From: JAJTYI01 sp964420145
Lineage (GTDB): Bacteria; Patescibacteriota; Dojkabacteria; B142; OLB20
Reading direction: 5' to 3'
Length of the DNA: 64,000 nucleotides
Assembly (NCBI GenBank): GCA_964420145.1
Contig: CAYQRB010000001.1
Span: 10,180-74,179 of the forward strand
In this document: positions 24,573 through 32,590 of the stretch, piece after piece
How the letters are laid out: each line of letters begins with the position of its first letter
Numbering within the stretch: position 1 is the first letter of the stretch
Program-made: the position numbers and the translations under genes
Notes under the pieces: generated by a model
Database searches by the model: none
Told to the model about the DNA's origin: nothing
What the model saw: the letters and a program-made list of their open reading frames with translations, nothing else

Positions 24573-25967
24573 ATGGCGATTGCAGAGATACCAGATACAA
24601 AACCAGGCTTTACTTACTCGCCAGAATACTCTACTGTATCAGACTCCTTAGATACATTAAAACAGGTATTTTTTCAAATAGCAGGAGAAAGACTAGACAG
24701 TCTAAGAGGAACTGATTTCTCTTCACTAAAAAGAACATACTCTAGTCGTGGAAATACAATTAACTATGTAGTTGACCTATTAGAAACTTATACTAATTAT
24801 TACGGGGACTATGAAAAAAGAGAGTTAGAGGTTAGTAATAATCTACTAACCGCCGTTATCGAGCACGCACTAGCCGATTCTACCGGAATATATACATATA
24901 CAAACTTTTGGAAACCAGAGAGTGGAAGCTTGTCTCTTCATACCGAATATGGATCACTTTCTGAAATTATTCAAAACTCAATCGATGATGAAACAGGACA
25001 GGTCCCCGAATTTGAAGTTCATAGGAATATTCAAGAGCTATTATTTTTAAATAAACTAACTACAGCTAGAAATCGTGGAATAGATGAAACAGGGGTTGTA
25101 TTTAGCCCAAGTCCAGATATGTCTAATCCCAAGACACAAGCGCGTGGATATCAAGGTAATGACCAAATTCGTATATCAAGAAAGGGAGAAAACGGAATCG
25201 AAGAACAAACTATATACTGGTTTCCCAGAGTGGAAACGACTCAATATATTGAGCTAGCACAACAACTAATTGAAGCAGACCCGAATCACAGGTCAAGCCG
25301 ATATTTAAGAGATTCCGTAGTACAAATCATAAAGAATCCTACTGATATAAATATAATGGCGTGTTCAGACATATTTTCCGACAAACAAATGGAAGTTATT
25401 ACACACTTTATAGAAAAGAATCAACAACAACTTCCGACCGATCATAGTGTAATTACAAACTATATAAATACAGCAATACAAGGAGTTACTACAGCAAAAC
25501 TACTAAATTTAACCTACCAGGGGACAATATCTTTACTAGAAGATGATACTCCCTCCCTAAATCAGAAATTAGAACAAATTTTCGACTTAATTGAAGAGGC
25601 TCAGTTTGCTTTTAGGCTTTTTGTTCGAGACCATGGTGGTATAAATACATTCACTCCAGAAATCTCAAATCAGCTAAACTATACATGGTCACAATACCAA
25701 CAGATGTCTTTTGAGAATCGTCAGCAAACATTTAGACCGTCTGGTTTTAGTGGAAGCGGTTGTGGGTTTAGTGGTCAAGAAATAAAACTAAAAAACGGTT
25801 CCAGTATTTGGGGGCCTATGTCAGTACATGCAAATATCATGGGAATTCAGTCCTCCTTCCCAAGTGATTTTGGGGAACCTCATCACGCTAGTTGCAAAGG
25901 CTGTAACAGCTATACAATAGTAGGTGGTTGTGACCTTTGTATTAGTTGTCATAATCGATTTTCTTGA
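24573..25967 (+). CDS. Unknown protein with Cys/His-rich C-terminal module, downstream of a riboswitch
   Basis: The protein has 464 residues from ATG 24573. The frame is open back to TTG 24513, but that would start inside the riboswitch candidate. No signal peptide or membrane helix is seen. The N-terminal 400 residues are mixed alpha/beta without a motif I recognise. The last ~55 residues contain SGCGFSG and then CKGC-x8-GGC-x2-C-x2-CH, a likely zinc or other metal site. Codon use is like its neighbours. A second copy of the last ~55 codons occurs at 27064-27231. The function is unknown. If the riboswitch is real, expression responds to cobalamin, suggesting a role in its uptake, salvage or replacement. 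Confidence 0.7.
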   Translation: MAIAEIPDTKPGFTYSPEYSTVSDSLDTLKQVFFQIAGERLDSLRGTDFSSLKRTYSSRGNTINYVVDLLETYTNYYGDYEKRELEVSNNLLTAVIEHALADSTGIYTYTNFWKPESGSLSLHTEYGSLSEIIQNSIDDETGQVPEFEVHRNIQELLFLNKLTTARNRGIDETGVVFSPSPDMSNPKTQARGYQGNDQIRISRKGENGIEEQTIYWFPRVETTQYIELAQQLIEADPNHRSSRYLRDSVVQIIKNPTDINIMACSDIFSDKQMEVITHFIEKNQQQLPTDHSVITNYINTAIQGVTTAKLLNLTYQGTISLLEDDTPSLNQKLEQIFDLIEEAQFAFRLFVRDHGGINTFTPEISNQLNYTWSQYQQMSFENRQQTFRPSGFSGSGCGFSGQEIKLKNGSSIWGPMSVHANIMGIQSSFPSDFGEPHHASCKGCNSYTIVGGCDLCISCHNRFS

Positions 25968-26059
25968 ATAGATTATACTTGTCCCGACACTTGTTTATTG
26001 TTGTCTGAACACAATCTTAATCTTTGTTTATTCTCGTAAATGCAGATCCTATCCTATCT

Positions 26060-26734
26060 TTATACTAGAGTCTCACCTCGAATTTCGTTAATCATTGTAT
26101 CAAATGCATGTGCAAGATACCCTTGTGTAGTTCCACAATCTGTAAATATAGAGCTTAAATGTCGATTGGGGAAATCAAGACTACTAAACACATATGACAT
26201 ATCTCCATCCATATAGTCTCGACGCTTCTTTGCCGAAGATATCTTCTCTAAATTCCCTGAAATCCCAAGTAACATTTTATCATTCAAAAGATCATCAATA
26301 CCAGCACCCACTCCCTTCTGTGATTTTATTATTCCTTGACGAGTTGGAGAACCCTCCTCGTATTTACTACACAAGTCAGTATCTTTCTTAGCTTTCCCAA
26401 CCCGATTTTGCACATCATGCACATATTTCAACAAATTGCGCTTATACTCCTCTAGATAAGCTACTATATCATCTTTGTCCCGCCCACTATCAAGTATCTC
26501 GGTTATCTTTGTACCAATTTCATTACCGTCAACTATTCTTGCTATAGGTTCTAGCCAATCTTTTGCTACCGGGAGGAAAAATGCCGTCATCTCACGGCGA
26601 TATCTGTCCAACCCATCAGCCATACCGGACAACTTATTTATTAATCCTGTGATATTTCCACCTAGAGCATACACTTTTCTATCTGTATCCTCTGCCAATC
26701 CTGCAGTATTTAGGCCGAAGATATCATTGCTCAT
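26060..26734 (-). CDS. Unknown helical protein (downstream part of a frame-disrupted gene)
   Basis: The open frame from ATG 26734 gives 224 residues, mostly amphipathic helix with many charged residues (LPVAKDWLEPIARIVDGN, DDIVAYLEEYKRNLLKYVHDVQNRVGKAKKDT). The same frame continues upstream without a start codon, reading VEDTKDNLLKVQDRTDALDG, to about 26854. There it matches up with the short upstream frame if two bases of a TA run are removed. The visible 224-residue product may therefore be only the C-terminal part of a roughly 305-residue protein. No family is recognised. It lies between the two copies of the Cys/His-rich module, on the opposite strand. Confidence 0.5.
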   Translation of the reverse strand: MSNDIFGLNTAGLAEDTDRKVYALGGNITGLINKLSGMADGLDRYRREMTAFFLPVAKDWLEPIARIVDGNEIGTKITEILDSGRDKDDIVAYLEEYKRNLLKYVHDVQNRVGKAKKDTDLCSKYEEGSPTRQGIIKSQKGVGAGIDDLLNDKMLLGISGNLEKISSAKKRRDYMDGDMSYVFSSLDFPNRHLSSIFTDCGTTQGYLAHAFDTMINEIRGETLV

Positions 26735-26976
26735 AATCTTTGTCCCCTTTATAGTTGATCTAAGTCTATCTACTGGTCCATCAAGCGCATCAGTTCGGTC
26801 TTGAACTTTCAGTAAATTGTCCTTGGTATCCTCTACAAATCCTCCTAAGATAGTATATATATATGACCGATATGGGTATCACGGCTTTCAGGTAATAAAC
26901 CTCTTGGTTGTTCGACACGGCCTGTATGGTTTGATAATGAACCGGATCCATCCCCAGTCTCGCTGGATGACGACAT
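26060..26976 (-). pseudogene. Frame-disrupted gene with TA-run frameshift
   Basis: An ATG at 26976 opens 43 codons (MSSSSETGDGSGS..GRVEQPRGLLPESRD) that end in TAG at 26845-26847. The stop comes just after an 11-base TA run at 26854-26864. Removing one TA unit joins this frame to the downstream one, reading HIYTILGGFVEDTKDNLL, and gives a single protein of about 305 residues. The break could be a decayed gene, a slippage-based on/off switch or an assembly error. An AGGAGG directly after the run could let the downstream frame be started separately. Confidence 0.55.
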
Positions 26977-27063
26977 AGTTAATTATGATAAAAAATACTT
27001 ATCTACATATTACTATAAAAAGCCTGGATTGTCTCTATTTCTATTTATAAATACTTTTCAACC

Positions 27064-27231
27064 GGTTCAATTATTTGGGGAACTATATCAGTACATACAA
27101 ATATTACAGAAATTCAGTCATCCTTTCTCGTAGATTTTGGGGATCCGCACATAGGAAGCTGTAAGGGTTGTATGCAACTCACTACCGTAGGGGGGTGCAA
27201 TCTTTGTGTTGAGTGCCACAACAAATACTAA
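27064..27231 (+). pseudogene. Orphan copy of the Cys/His-rich C-terminal module
   Basis: Read from 27064, this stretch encodes GSIIWGTISVHTNITEIQSS, then FLVDFGDPH, then CKGC-x8-GGC-x2-C-x2-CHNKY and a TAA at 27229-27231. It matches the last ~55 residues of the protein ending at 25967 almost position for position, including all cysteines and the CH. There is no start codon in frame, and a TAA upstream (about 27010) closes the frame. It is a partial duplication remnant, or a module that can be swapped into another gene. Confidence 0.75.
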
Positions 27232-27252
27232 CCTCGCTACACTCCTATTATC

Positions 27253-28011
27253 TTATCGGACTCTAATGTTTTTTGTAGCCCTTCCTTTGACGACTTTATT
27301 TGGATACTCTACTCTTAAATCTAGGGTTTCTGTACAAGTTCCCTTTTTCTCCCCTTTTACTCCGACATTAGTTGTGGATTTAAAGGATTCAAGTGTACCT
27401 CGACATACTCCGTTATTTTTTGCTTGCCAACTCCAATTTATCCAGCTATATCCAGCAGGACCTTTATATGTTGAATCTAACCATACAGTCTCTCCTACCC
27501 TTGCACTTGATCGTCCAGAAATACTAATTCGAACAGTCTCAGAAGGAAGTACAGTCATACTATCACTAACACTTCCTGGTATTATCACTGTATCACCCAT
27601 CTCATTACCAGTATTTTTTGGATAGTAATATGCTGAGGCATCAACTTTTACATTACAACTTCCGACCTTATCCATAGGGTAAAGCTTACTTGTATACCAG
27701 GTAGATGTAGTTGTAGTAATTTTCTTTCCACAGACATCCCAATTCCAAGAATATTTATCTGCATCCATCGTGTTAAGAAACTTCACTTCTAGCGAAACAT
27801 TATCTCCTTTGGCAACTACTTTTTGTCTAGACAAAGAGAGGTTATTCCCTTGAACAGTAATATATTTAACTCCAAAGGCACTTACCTCTTCTTGTTCTGT
27901 TTTTTGAGAAAGATAGTTAGCAAAAAAAAGCAAACCAGCCATCAGTACAAAAAATAAAACAACCATTACTAAAGTTTTTCTTTGTTTATTTGAAGATCGT
28001 TTAGAAGCCAT
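27253..28011 (-). CDS. Membrane-anchored surface protein with Ig/PKD-like domains
   Basis: The likely start is ATG 28011 (MASKRSSNKQRK), giving 252 residues. The frame is open 17 codons further up. A basic N-terminus precedes one transmembrane helix (about 13-35), so the bulk is outside. The exported part has two beta-rich repeats, each with a Trp pair and two cysteines: YSWNWDVCGKK..VGSCNVKVDASA and YSWINWSWQAKNNGVCRG..GTCTETLDLRVEY. The spacing fits Ig-like or PKD-like folds with one disulfide each. It is probably a surface or cell-wall protein, and its partner is unknown. Confidence 0.6.
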   Translation of the reverse strand: MASKRSSNKQRKTLVMVVLFFVLMAGLLFFANYLSQKTEQEEVSAFGVKYITVQGNNLSLSRQKVVAKGDNVSLEVKFLNTMDADKYSWNWDVCGKKITTTTSTWYTSKLYPMDKVGSCNVKVDASAYYYPKNTGNEMGDTVIIPGSVSDSMTVLPSETVRISISGRSSARVGETVWLDSTYKGPAGYSWINWSWQAKNNGVCRGTLESFKSTTNVGVKGEKKGTCTETLDLRVEYPNKVVKGRATKNIRVR

Positions 28012-28257
28012 TGTTACTAATACTGAAATATAATATTTAATATAAGATAACTTATATACCACACTTTGTAAAGAAATCGCTTAATTATTATCAAAAACCC
28101 GATAGTCCCCTAGTTAAAGGTGATTTTGTCCCCAAACCCCTGTATGTTTTAGCAGAATCAAAATCATCAGAAACACCTTAAAGCAGAAACTCACAAACGA
28201 TAACCAATATGAAAAATACCTTGAATAATCTACTTCACAACATATTTACCTAATCAA

Positions 28258-28755
28258 CTATGAAATCGCTTCTTGTGGCGGAACTTGTGAATTAATTGTA
28301 ACCACAGACTTATATTTTTTCGCACTAAGATAGTAACTTATCAAAACAACTAGTTCTGGTCTAGCGATCACCCGAAGATCCAAAAGGAGGGAATCTAATG
28401 AGAATAGTAATAAAAATATAACTACAAAAAATATCATCGATATGCCCATCGACAACAAGAAGCTCTTGTTATCAGGACCGTTATATTTCCGGAATATTTT
28501 GCTGTTTATATTCTTATATACAAGGAAAACGAAGATGAAAAACAATATTACCTCGATAAAAATACTTACATGTAAAAAATTGAAGCCTAAACGAATATTA
28601 AGTAACGCATTAATTATGTTTGTAGTAATCATAACTATGAACATAGCTATAACAAAAGGGAGACCAGTTAGTAGTATTAAACTTATAATATTTGGGAAAA
28701 GTGAATACCATAATAAATAATTTATTATTTTTGATCGTTTGTTATTCTCCTCCAT
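28258..28755 (-). CDS. Four-helix membrane protein, unknown function
   Basis: The 165 residues contain four hydrophobic segments (about 14-45, 58-80, 100-120 and 128-145), with a polar tail ending in VPPQEAIS. No conserved motif is recognised. It is the second of two minus-strand membrane genes in a cluster of small membrane proteins at 28.2-30.1 kb, all of unknown function. Confidence 0.55.
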   Translation of the reverse strand: MEENNKRSKIINYLLWYSLFPNIISLILLTGLPFVIAMFIVMITTNIINALLNIRLGFNFLHVSIFIEVILFFIFVFLVYKNINSKIFRKYNGPDNKSFLLSMGISMIFFVVIFLLLFSLDSLLLDLRVIARPELVVLISYYLSAKKYKSVVTINSQVPPQEAIS

Positions 28756-28781
28756 TATTCAGGTAATAAATTAATTTAATA

Positions 28782-29051
28782 CTATAACGACTCCTTCACT
28801 TTTATAAGTCTAACTGCTAAAGGCAAGATAATCAAGACATATATGACACCCCAAATAAAGTACATTCCGTTTATATTTACCCTTTCTATAATTAGTCCGG
28901 AAATCCTGATAATAATATATTCGAACATACTATCGGGACTTACAAACAATATTGACACTGTTTGTTCAAAAGCAAATACATAGTACGGTCGTGCGGTGGG
29001 GACAAAGCACCGAATTTTATTTAAACCATACATATTGCTATACTTTGACAA
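28782..29051 (-). CDS. Small membrane protein, possibly a fragment
   Basis: The 89 residues end in a clear transmembrane helix (YFIWGVIYVLIILPLAVRLI). The N-terminal half is only moderately hydrophobic. No ribosome binding site is seen. It could be the remnant of a longer gene. It is divergent from the gene at 29080 and 26 bases upstream of the four-helix membrane gene. Confidence 0.45.
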   Translation of the reverse strand: MSKYSNMYGLNKIRCFVPTARPYYVFAFEQTVSILFVSPDSMFEYIIIRISGLIIERVNINGMYFIWGVIYVLIILPLAVRLIKVKESL

Positions 29052-29079
29052 ATTATCTAAATTTATTTCTAATTACATT

Positions 29080-29331
29080 ATGAGTAAAACCCCATCACCT
29101 ACTATAAAAATAGTTACTTCTATAGGACTAGGATTAACTATGGCAGTAGTTTCCTGGATAGTTTTTTATATTTCGTCCATTACCCTTGGTCATTTTATTC
29201 CAGAAGTTAGGGAAACTGAACTGGAAATAGCTTCTGCAGTAAGAACATCTCTATACTTAATGCAGGCTTTCTTTTCAATCCAAGTATGGTTTTTCTCAAC
29301 ACTCTATTTCTTTGATAGATATCGAAGATAA
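29080..29331 (+). CDS. Two-helix membrane protein, unknown function
   Basis: The likely start is ATG 29080 (MSKTPSPTIKIV), giving 83 residues. The frame upstream overlaps the divergent gene. There are two hydrophobic segments at about 8-35 and 58-76. It lies 15 bases before the larger membrane gene and is probably co-transcribed with it. No family is recognised. Confidence 0.5.
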   Translation: MSKTPSPTIKIVTSIGLGLTMAVVSWIVFYISSITLGHFIPEVRETELEIASAVRTSLYLMQAFFSIQVWFFSTLYFFDRYRR

Positions 29332-29346
29332 ATTATTAAACTATAT

Positions 29347-30123
29347 ATGACAACACCCCCTCCCCCTCTAAACTCAAATTTGAAACCGAATAAAAAAAAT
29401 TATAAAGAGGAAATTAAAAAATTATTAACAAGTACAAAACCAGTAGAGATGGTGATTTATATTTCTGATATCCTTTTTATGTTTTGTTCTTTTCTACTCT
29501 TCCTTATAATTTTTTTGACAGCTTTAAGTAATTATAAGACAAATTTCCCAGATACAATTTTTGCCAAATCAACAATAATCACCGGAATTTTACTATTTGC
29601 ACTAGGGAAACATCTACAAAACCCCAAGCATAAAAGAAGTCGAAAAAAACAAATGCCACTAAGAGAAAGATTAAATAAAGCTGCTGAAAAGTACCTATTA
29701 TATTTCCTATATTTTATATATGCAATAAGTCTCTCATATATAATCTATGCTTTTTTCTCGCCTGAAATGGGTCTACAATACTACGATATACTCAAAGATG
29801 GCCTCACTGAGATGTATCAATTCTACTATTGGTTAATTATTATCGCCATCCCTCTGTTCTTGCTTATGATTACTCTATCTACTACATTCTTTCTCCTGGC
29901 TATGTTAGGCAACCATAATAAAATTATAAAAATTATTTTTTCAATACTTGGAATGATCACTCTTTTGGGCTTCAGATATATTCTCGAACTAGATCTCATA
30001 GATTATATAGACACAGAAAAAGCAAACAGGTTAGGTACCTTTTTAGTTGGTCCGTTGGTCATTTATTTGGTAAGATTACTGTTCTTTCGACAATGGATAG
30101 TCTTTCCTGAAGAAAATGAATAA
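29347..30123 (+). CDS. Polytopic membrane protein, unknown function
   Basis: This 258-residue protein has a Pro-rich start (MTTPPPPLNSN) and about six hydrophobic segments (near 38-62, 70-88, 115-140, 160-190, 195-212 and 230-248). A strongly basic cytoplasmic loop (KHKRSRKKQMPLRERLNK) lies between the second and third. No motif was recognised. Its last codons overlap the start of the NUDIX gene by 8 bases, although the NUDIX gene differs in base composition. Confidence 0.55.
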   Translation: MTTPPPPLNSNLKPNKKNYKEEIKKLLTSTKPVEMVIYISDILFMFCSFLLFLIIFLTALSNYKTNFPDTIFAKSTIITGILLFALGKHLQNPKHKRSRKKQMPLRERLNKAAEKYLLYFLYFIYAISLSYIIYAFFSPEMGLQYYDILKDGLTEMYQFYYWLIIIAIPLFLLMITLSTTFFLLAMLGNHNKIIKIIFSILGMITLLGFRYILELDLIDYIDTEKANRLGTFLVGPLVIYLVRLLFFRQWIVFPEENE

Positions 30124-30574
30124 ATTTAACAATGTAATTTTTGGACAAAAAGCTTTCGTACTAAAAGACGGGAAAATTTTGATAATCAAGCGTAAAGACG
30201 TCGATATTTTCTCTGGGATGTGGGATGTTCCTGGAGGAAAAATTGAGTCGGAAGATACTTTATCTGGTGCGATTGCTCGCGAGATTAAAGAAGAAACCGG
30301 TTTGAAACTAACCAAGATTCTTTTAATATTAAGTACCTCAAAATTCACCGAAAGCCTCGGTGACCACCCAACGATATCGAGAAATATTTATTTGTGTAGA
30401 GCCAAAGGCGAAGTCGAATTAAGCAGTGAGCATTCTGAGTTTTTATAGGTTAAGCCGGAAAACGTAAAAGATTACAATTTTCCGGAAGATGAAGATTTCA
30501 AGAGGGTGTTGGAACGGTTACCAGATTTGCTGAAAACACTTGAACTAAAACAGGAATACTCGGAGGTACTTTAA
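30116..30574 (+). pseudogene. NUDIX hydrolase interrupted by an in-frame amber codon
   Basis: NUDIX enzymes hydrolyse nucleoside diphosphates linked to other groups. The box is intact at residues 41-63 (GKIES..., AREIKEETGL), and WDVPGG precedes it. A TAG at 30446-30448 stops the frame after EHSEFL, but the same frame continues for 41 sense codons with VKPENVKDYNF..FKRVLERLPDLL before TAA at 30574. Related enzymes have a Trp at the stop position (EF-x-WVKPE), so TGG to TAG is the likely change. The 110-residue product may be inactive, or the codon may be read through. More G+C in codons than the neighbours suggests acquisition. Confidence 0.8.
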
Positions 30575-30607
30575 GTTTTGGCTTGTATTCTAACAGAAGT
30601 ATGTGAT

Positions 30608-30637
30608 ATATTATCTATGATTTATTATAGATAATAT
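30608..30637. promoter_or_regulatory. Palindromic operator over the antitoxin start
   Basis: ATATTATCTAT and ATAGATAATAT are perfect 11-base inverted arms separated by 8 bases. The right arm runs into the antitoxin ATG (30636). Autoregulation by the antitoxin or toxin-antitoxin complex is the usual role of such sites. Confidence 0.75.
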
Positions 30638-30887
30638 GCAGACGACATCTACAGAATTTCAACAAAACGTGGGATTTTATCTAAGAGAAGCCGAGAAAGG
30701 TAAGATTATAACGATAAAAAAACTTAAACCCGTCAAATCCTCTTTTAAACTCACACTGGAAAAAAGTGAGCAAGACTACGATAAAAAACAGTCTCGGAAC
30801 GAAAAGATCCTAAATCTTATTGAAGAATTAAACATACAAAACCCTTCCGAATCCGGTTTGGATTTCCAAAAAAGAGTTAGAAGCTAA
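30636..30887 (+). CDS. Antitoxin, Phd/YefM-like
   Basis: The 83 residues begin MQTTSTEFQQNVGFYLREAEKGKIITIKK, the pattern of the Phd/YefM DNA-binding fold. In that fold a strand is followed by a helix and then by a basic hairpin. The C-terminal half (EKILNLIEELNIQNPSESGLDFQKRVRS) should wrap the toxin. The gene lies one base before the PIN-domain toxin and starts within a palindromic operator, as expected for an autoregulated type II module. Confidence 0.8.
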   Translation: MQTTSTEFQQNVGFYLREAEKGKIITIKKLKPVKSSFKLTLEKSEQDYDKKQSRNEKILNLIEELNIQNPSESGLDFQKRVRS

Positions 30888-30888
30888 A

Positions 30889-31257
30889 ATGAAAATACTA
30901 GACACCAACTTTATAATCTCATTATTTAACCAAACCGACAAAAATCATACAACGGCGAAGGATATGTTCTTCTCTTTAGGTGAAGATGAAAAGATCAGAG
31001 TCCCGTTTATAGTTGCAGCCGAACTCGCGGTGAGTGAAGACTCCCGAAAATTACTTGAGGCATCGAAAGCAATAAGCTCGAAATTTCTTGTAAACAGCGA
31101 AACAGATTTAGATTATATTTCGAAAACTCCTACAAAAACTAAAAAACAGTTAAAAGCGAATGATTGTTTATTGATCGCACTATGCGAACGACATAATGCG
31201 GATTTAATGACCTTCGACAAAGCCTTGAAAACAAACTTTAGTATTAATCAAATTTAA
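30889..31257 (+). CDS. vapC: PIN-domain ribonuclease toxin (VapC-like)
   Basis: PIN toxins cleave RNA, often tRNA, until neutralised by the antitoxin. The 122 residues carry the expected acidic metal ligands: D5 in ILDTNFII, E45 in AAELAV, D92 in ANDCLLIAL and D110 in LMTFDKAL. The protein has the usual family length. It is paired with the Phd-like antitoxin one base upstream. A perfect 8-base inverted repeat (AAGTGGAA, AA, TTCCACTT) lies 14 bases after the stop. All catalytic positions are present, so it should be active. Confidence 0.9.
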   Translation: MKILDTNFIISLFNQTDKNHTTAKDMFFSLGEDEKIRVPFIVAAELAVSEDSRKLLEASKAISSKFLVNSETDLDYISKTPTKTKKQLKANDCLLIALCERHNADLMTFDKALKTNFSINQI

Positions 31258-31270
31258 AAAATACAGAAAG

Positions 31271-31288
31271 AAGTGGAAAATTCCACTT
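31271..31288. repeat. Perfect short palindrome after the toxin gene
   Basis: AAGTGGAA and TTCCACTT flank two bases. No T tract follows, so it is either a weak terminator or a protein-binding site near the promoter of the epimerase gene. Confidence 0.5.
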
Positions 31289-31347
31289 AAATGCTAAAAT
31301 CTGAAGTCGTTTCTTCTCTGCGATAAGATAATTTTTAAAATACCTAA

Positions 31348-32367
31348 ATGAACTGGAAAAATAAAAAAATTTTAGTCACCGGCGGTGCAGGATTTATCGG
31401 TTCTAATCTAACAAATCATCTGCTAGCAGAAGGTGCAGAAGTTACCATCTTGGATAATTTATCCAGACAAAATGTTGCCAAGAACCTTGCCTGGTTACAA
31501 GACTTCAGCTCTAAACTTAAATTTATAGAAGCTGATATCAGATCCAGTGAGGATCTAGATGACGCAGTCAAAGATAAAGATATTATTTTTCATGAAGCTG
31601 CACAAGTTGCTGTAACCGATTCAGTGGAGGACCCAATCCTTGATTTTGAAATAAATGCTAGAGGAAGTTTAAACCTACTTGAGTCGACTAGAAAACATAA
31701 CCCCAAAGCAATTTCTGTCTATGCCTCAACTAACAAAGTTTATGGTGGATTAGAAAATTTCACGGTCAGAGAAGAGGAGAATAAATATACTTTTTCTGAT
31801 GCCAGCTTAATTCAAGGGGTTTCAGAAAAAATAAATCTAGATTTCCACTCTCCTTACGGTTGCTCAAAAGGAACTGCTGATCAATACTTTATTGACTATG
31901 CAAGAATTTATAACCTTAAGACTTTAGTATTTCGGCAATCTTGTATTTATGGTCCACGGCAGTGGGGTACAGAAGATCAAGGCTGGATTTTTCACTTTTT
32001 AAAACTTGCGTATCAAAAGAATACTCTAAAAATATTCGGAAATGGGAAACAGGTACGAGATTTACTCTATATCGATGATCTAATAAATGCTTATGAATTA
32101 GCAATTACAAACATAGAGAAGACTTCTGGGCAAGCGTATAACATCGGTGGTGGACTGAAAAATTCTATCTCCCTTTTAGAGGCAATTGATGTAATCTCTC
32201 AAATTTTGAATTCGGAAGTTAAAACTGAATTTTTTGAGCCCCGTCCCGGAGATCAGAAAGTATTTATTAGCAATAATTCCAAGGCTTTGAAAGATTTTGG
32301 CTGGTCTCCAGAGGTAAGCGTATCACAAGGACTGGAGAAGTTACTGGAGTGGGTTAAACAAATTTAA
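31348..32367 (+). CDS. NAD-dependent nucleotide-sugar epimerase (CDP-paratose 2-epimerase-like)
   Basis: This is an extended short-chain dehydrogenase with 339 residues. It has a Rossmann glycine motif TGGAGFIGSNL (about 10-20), the D at the end of strand 2 (ILDNLSRQN), a catalytic YGCSK (about 171-175) and FRQSCIYGPRQWGTEDQGWIFHF (about 193-215). STNKVYGG near residue 126 and the EDQGW stretch are typical of CDP-paratose/tyvelose 2-epimerases, and the GDP-mannose or UDP-glucose epimerase group is the alternative. Such enzymes make sugars for surface polysaccharides. It stands alone between the toxin-antitoxin pair and a decayed fragment. Confidence 0.85.
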   Translation: MNWKNKKILVTGGAGFIGSNLTNHLLAEGAEVTILDNLSRQNVAKNLAWLQDFSSKLKFIEADIRSSEDLDDAVKDKDIIFHEAAQVAVTDSVEDPILDFEINARGSLNLLESTRKHNPKAISVYASTNKVYGGLENFTVREEENKYTFSDASLIQGVSEKINLDFHSPYGCSKGTADQYFIDYARIYNLKTLVFRQSCIYGPRQWGTEDQGWIFHFLKLAYQKNTLKIFGNGKQVRDLLYIDDLINAYELAITNIEKTSGQAYNIGGGLKNSISLLEAIDVISQILNSEVKTEFFEPRPGDQKVFISNNSKALKDFGWSPEVSVSQGLEKLLEWVKQI

Positions 32368-32395
32368 GAGAGGTGAGGTTTAAGCTCACCCTGCT

Positions 32396-32590
32396 ATGCA
32401 CAACCCCCACATAGATGCTTATTTTAAGGTTGCCGAAATATCTGATAAAGATATTGAGAATACTATTTTTGGTGACGAGGGGTAAGACCGGAGAATGTTT
32501 AGTCTTGACGAGTTTATGAATACAAACGAAGTTGTAGAGTCATTAAAAGGGCGCCTAAAGACCTATCTTGACGCTAAAGTTCAGGGATAA
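32396..32590 (+). pseudogene. Decayed gene fragment with in-frame TAA
   Basis: ATG 32396 opens MHNPHIDAYFKVAEISDKD.. for 29 codons to a TAA at 32483-32485. The same frame continues with RRMFSLDEFMNTNEVVESLKG and ends at TAA 32588-32590. Both parts look coding (regular amphipathic pattern, good codon use), so this looks like the C-terminal piece of a broken gene. The family is not recognised. It overlaps the 3' end of the convergent HAD gene by 17 bases. Confidence 0.5.

Noticed and set aside
28081..28257. Structured RNA between the membrane genes
   Set aside because: GATTTTG/CAAAATC can pair across a loop of about 40 bases, but no conserved core, promoter or terminator accompanies it.
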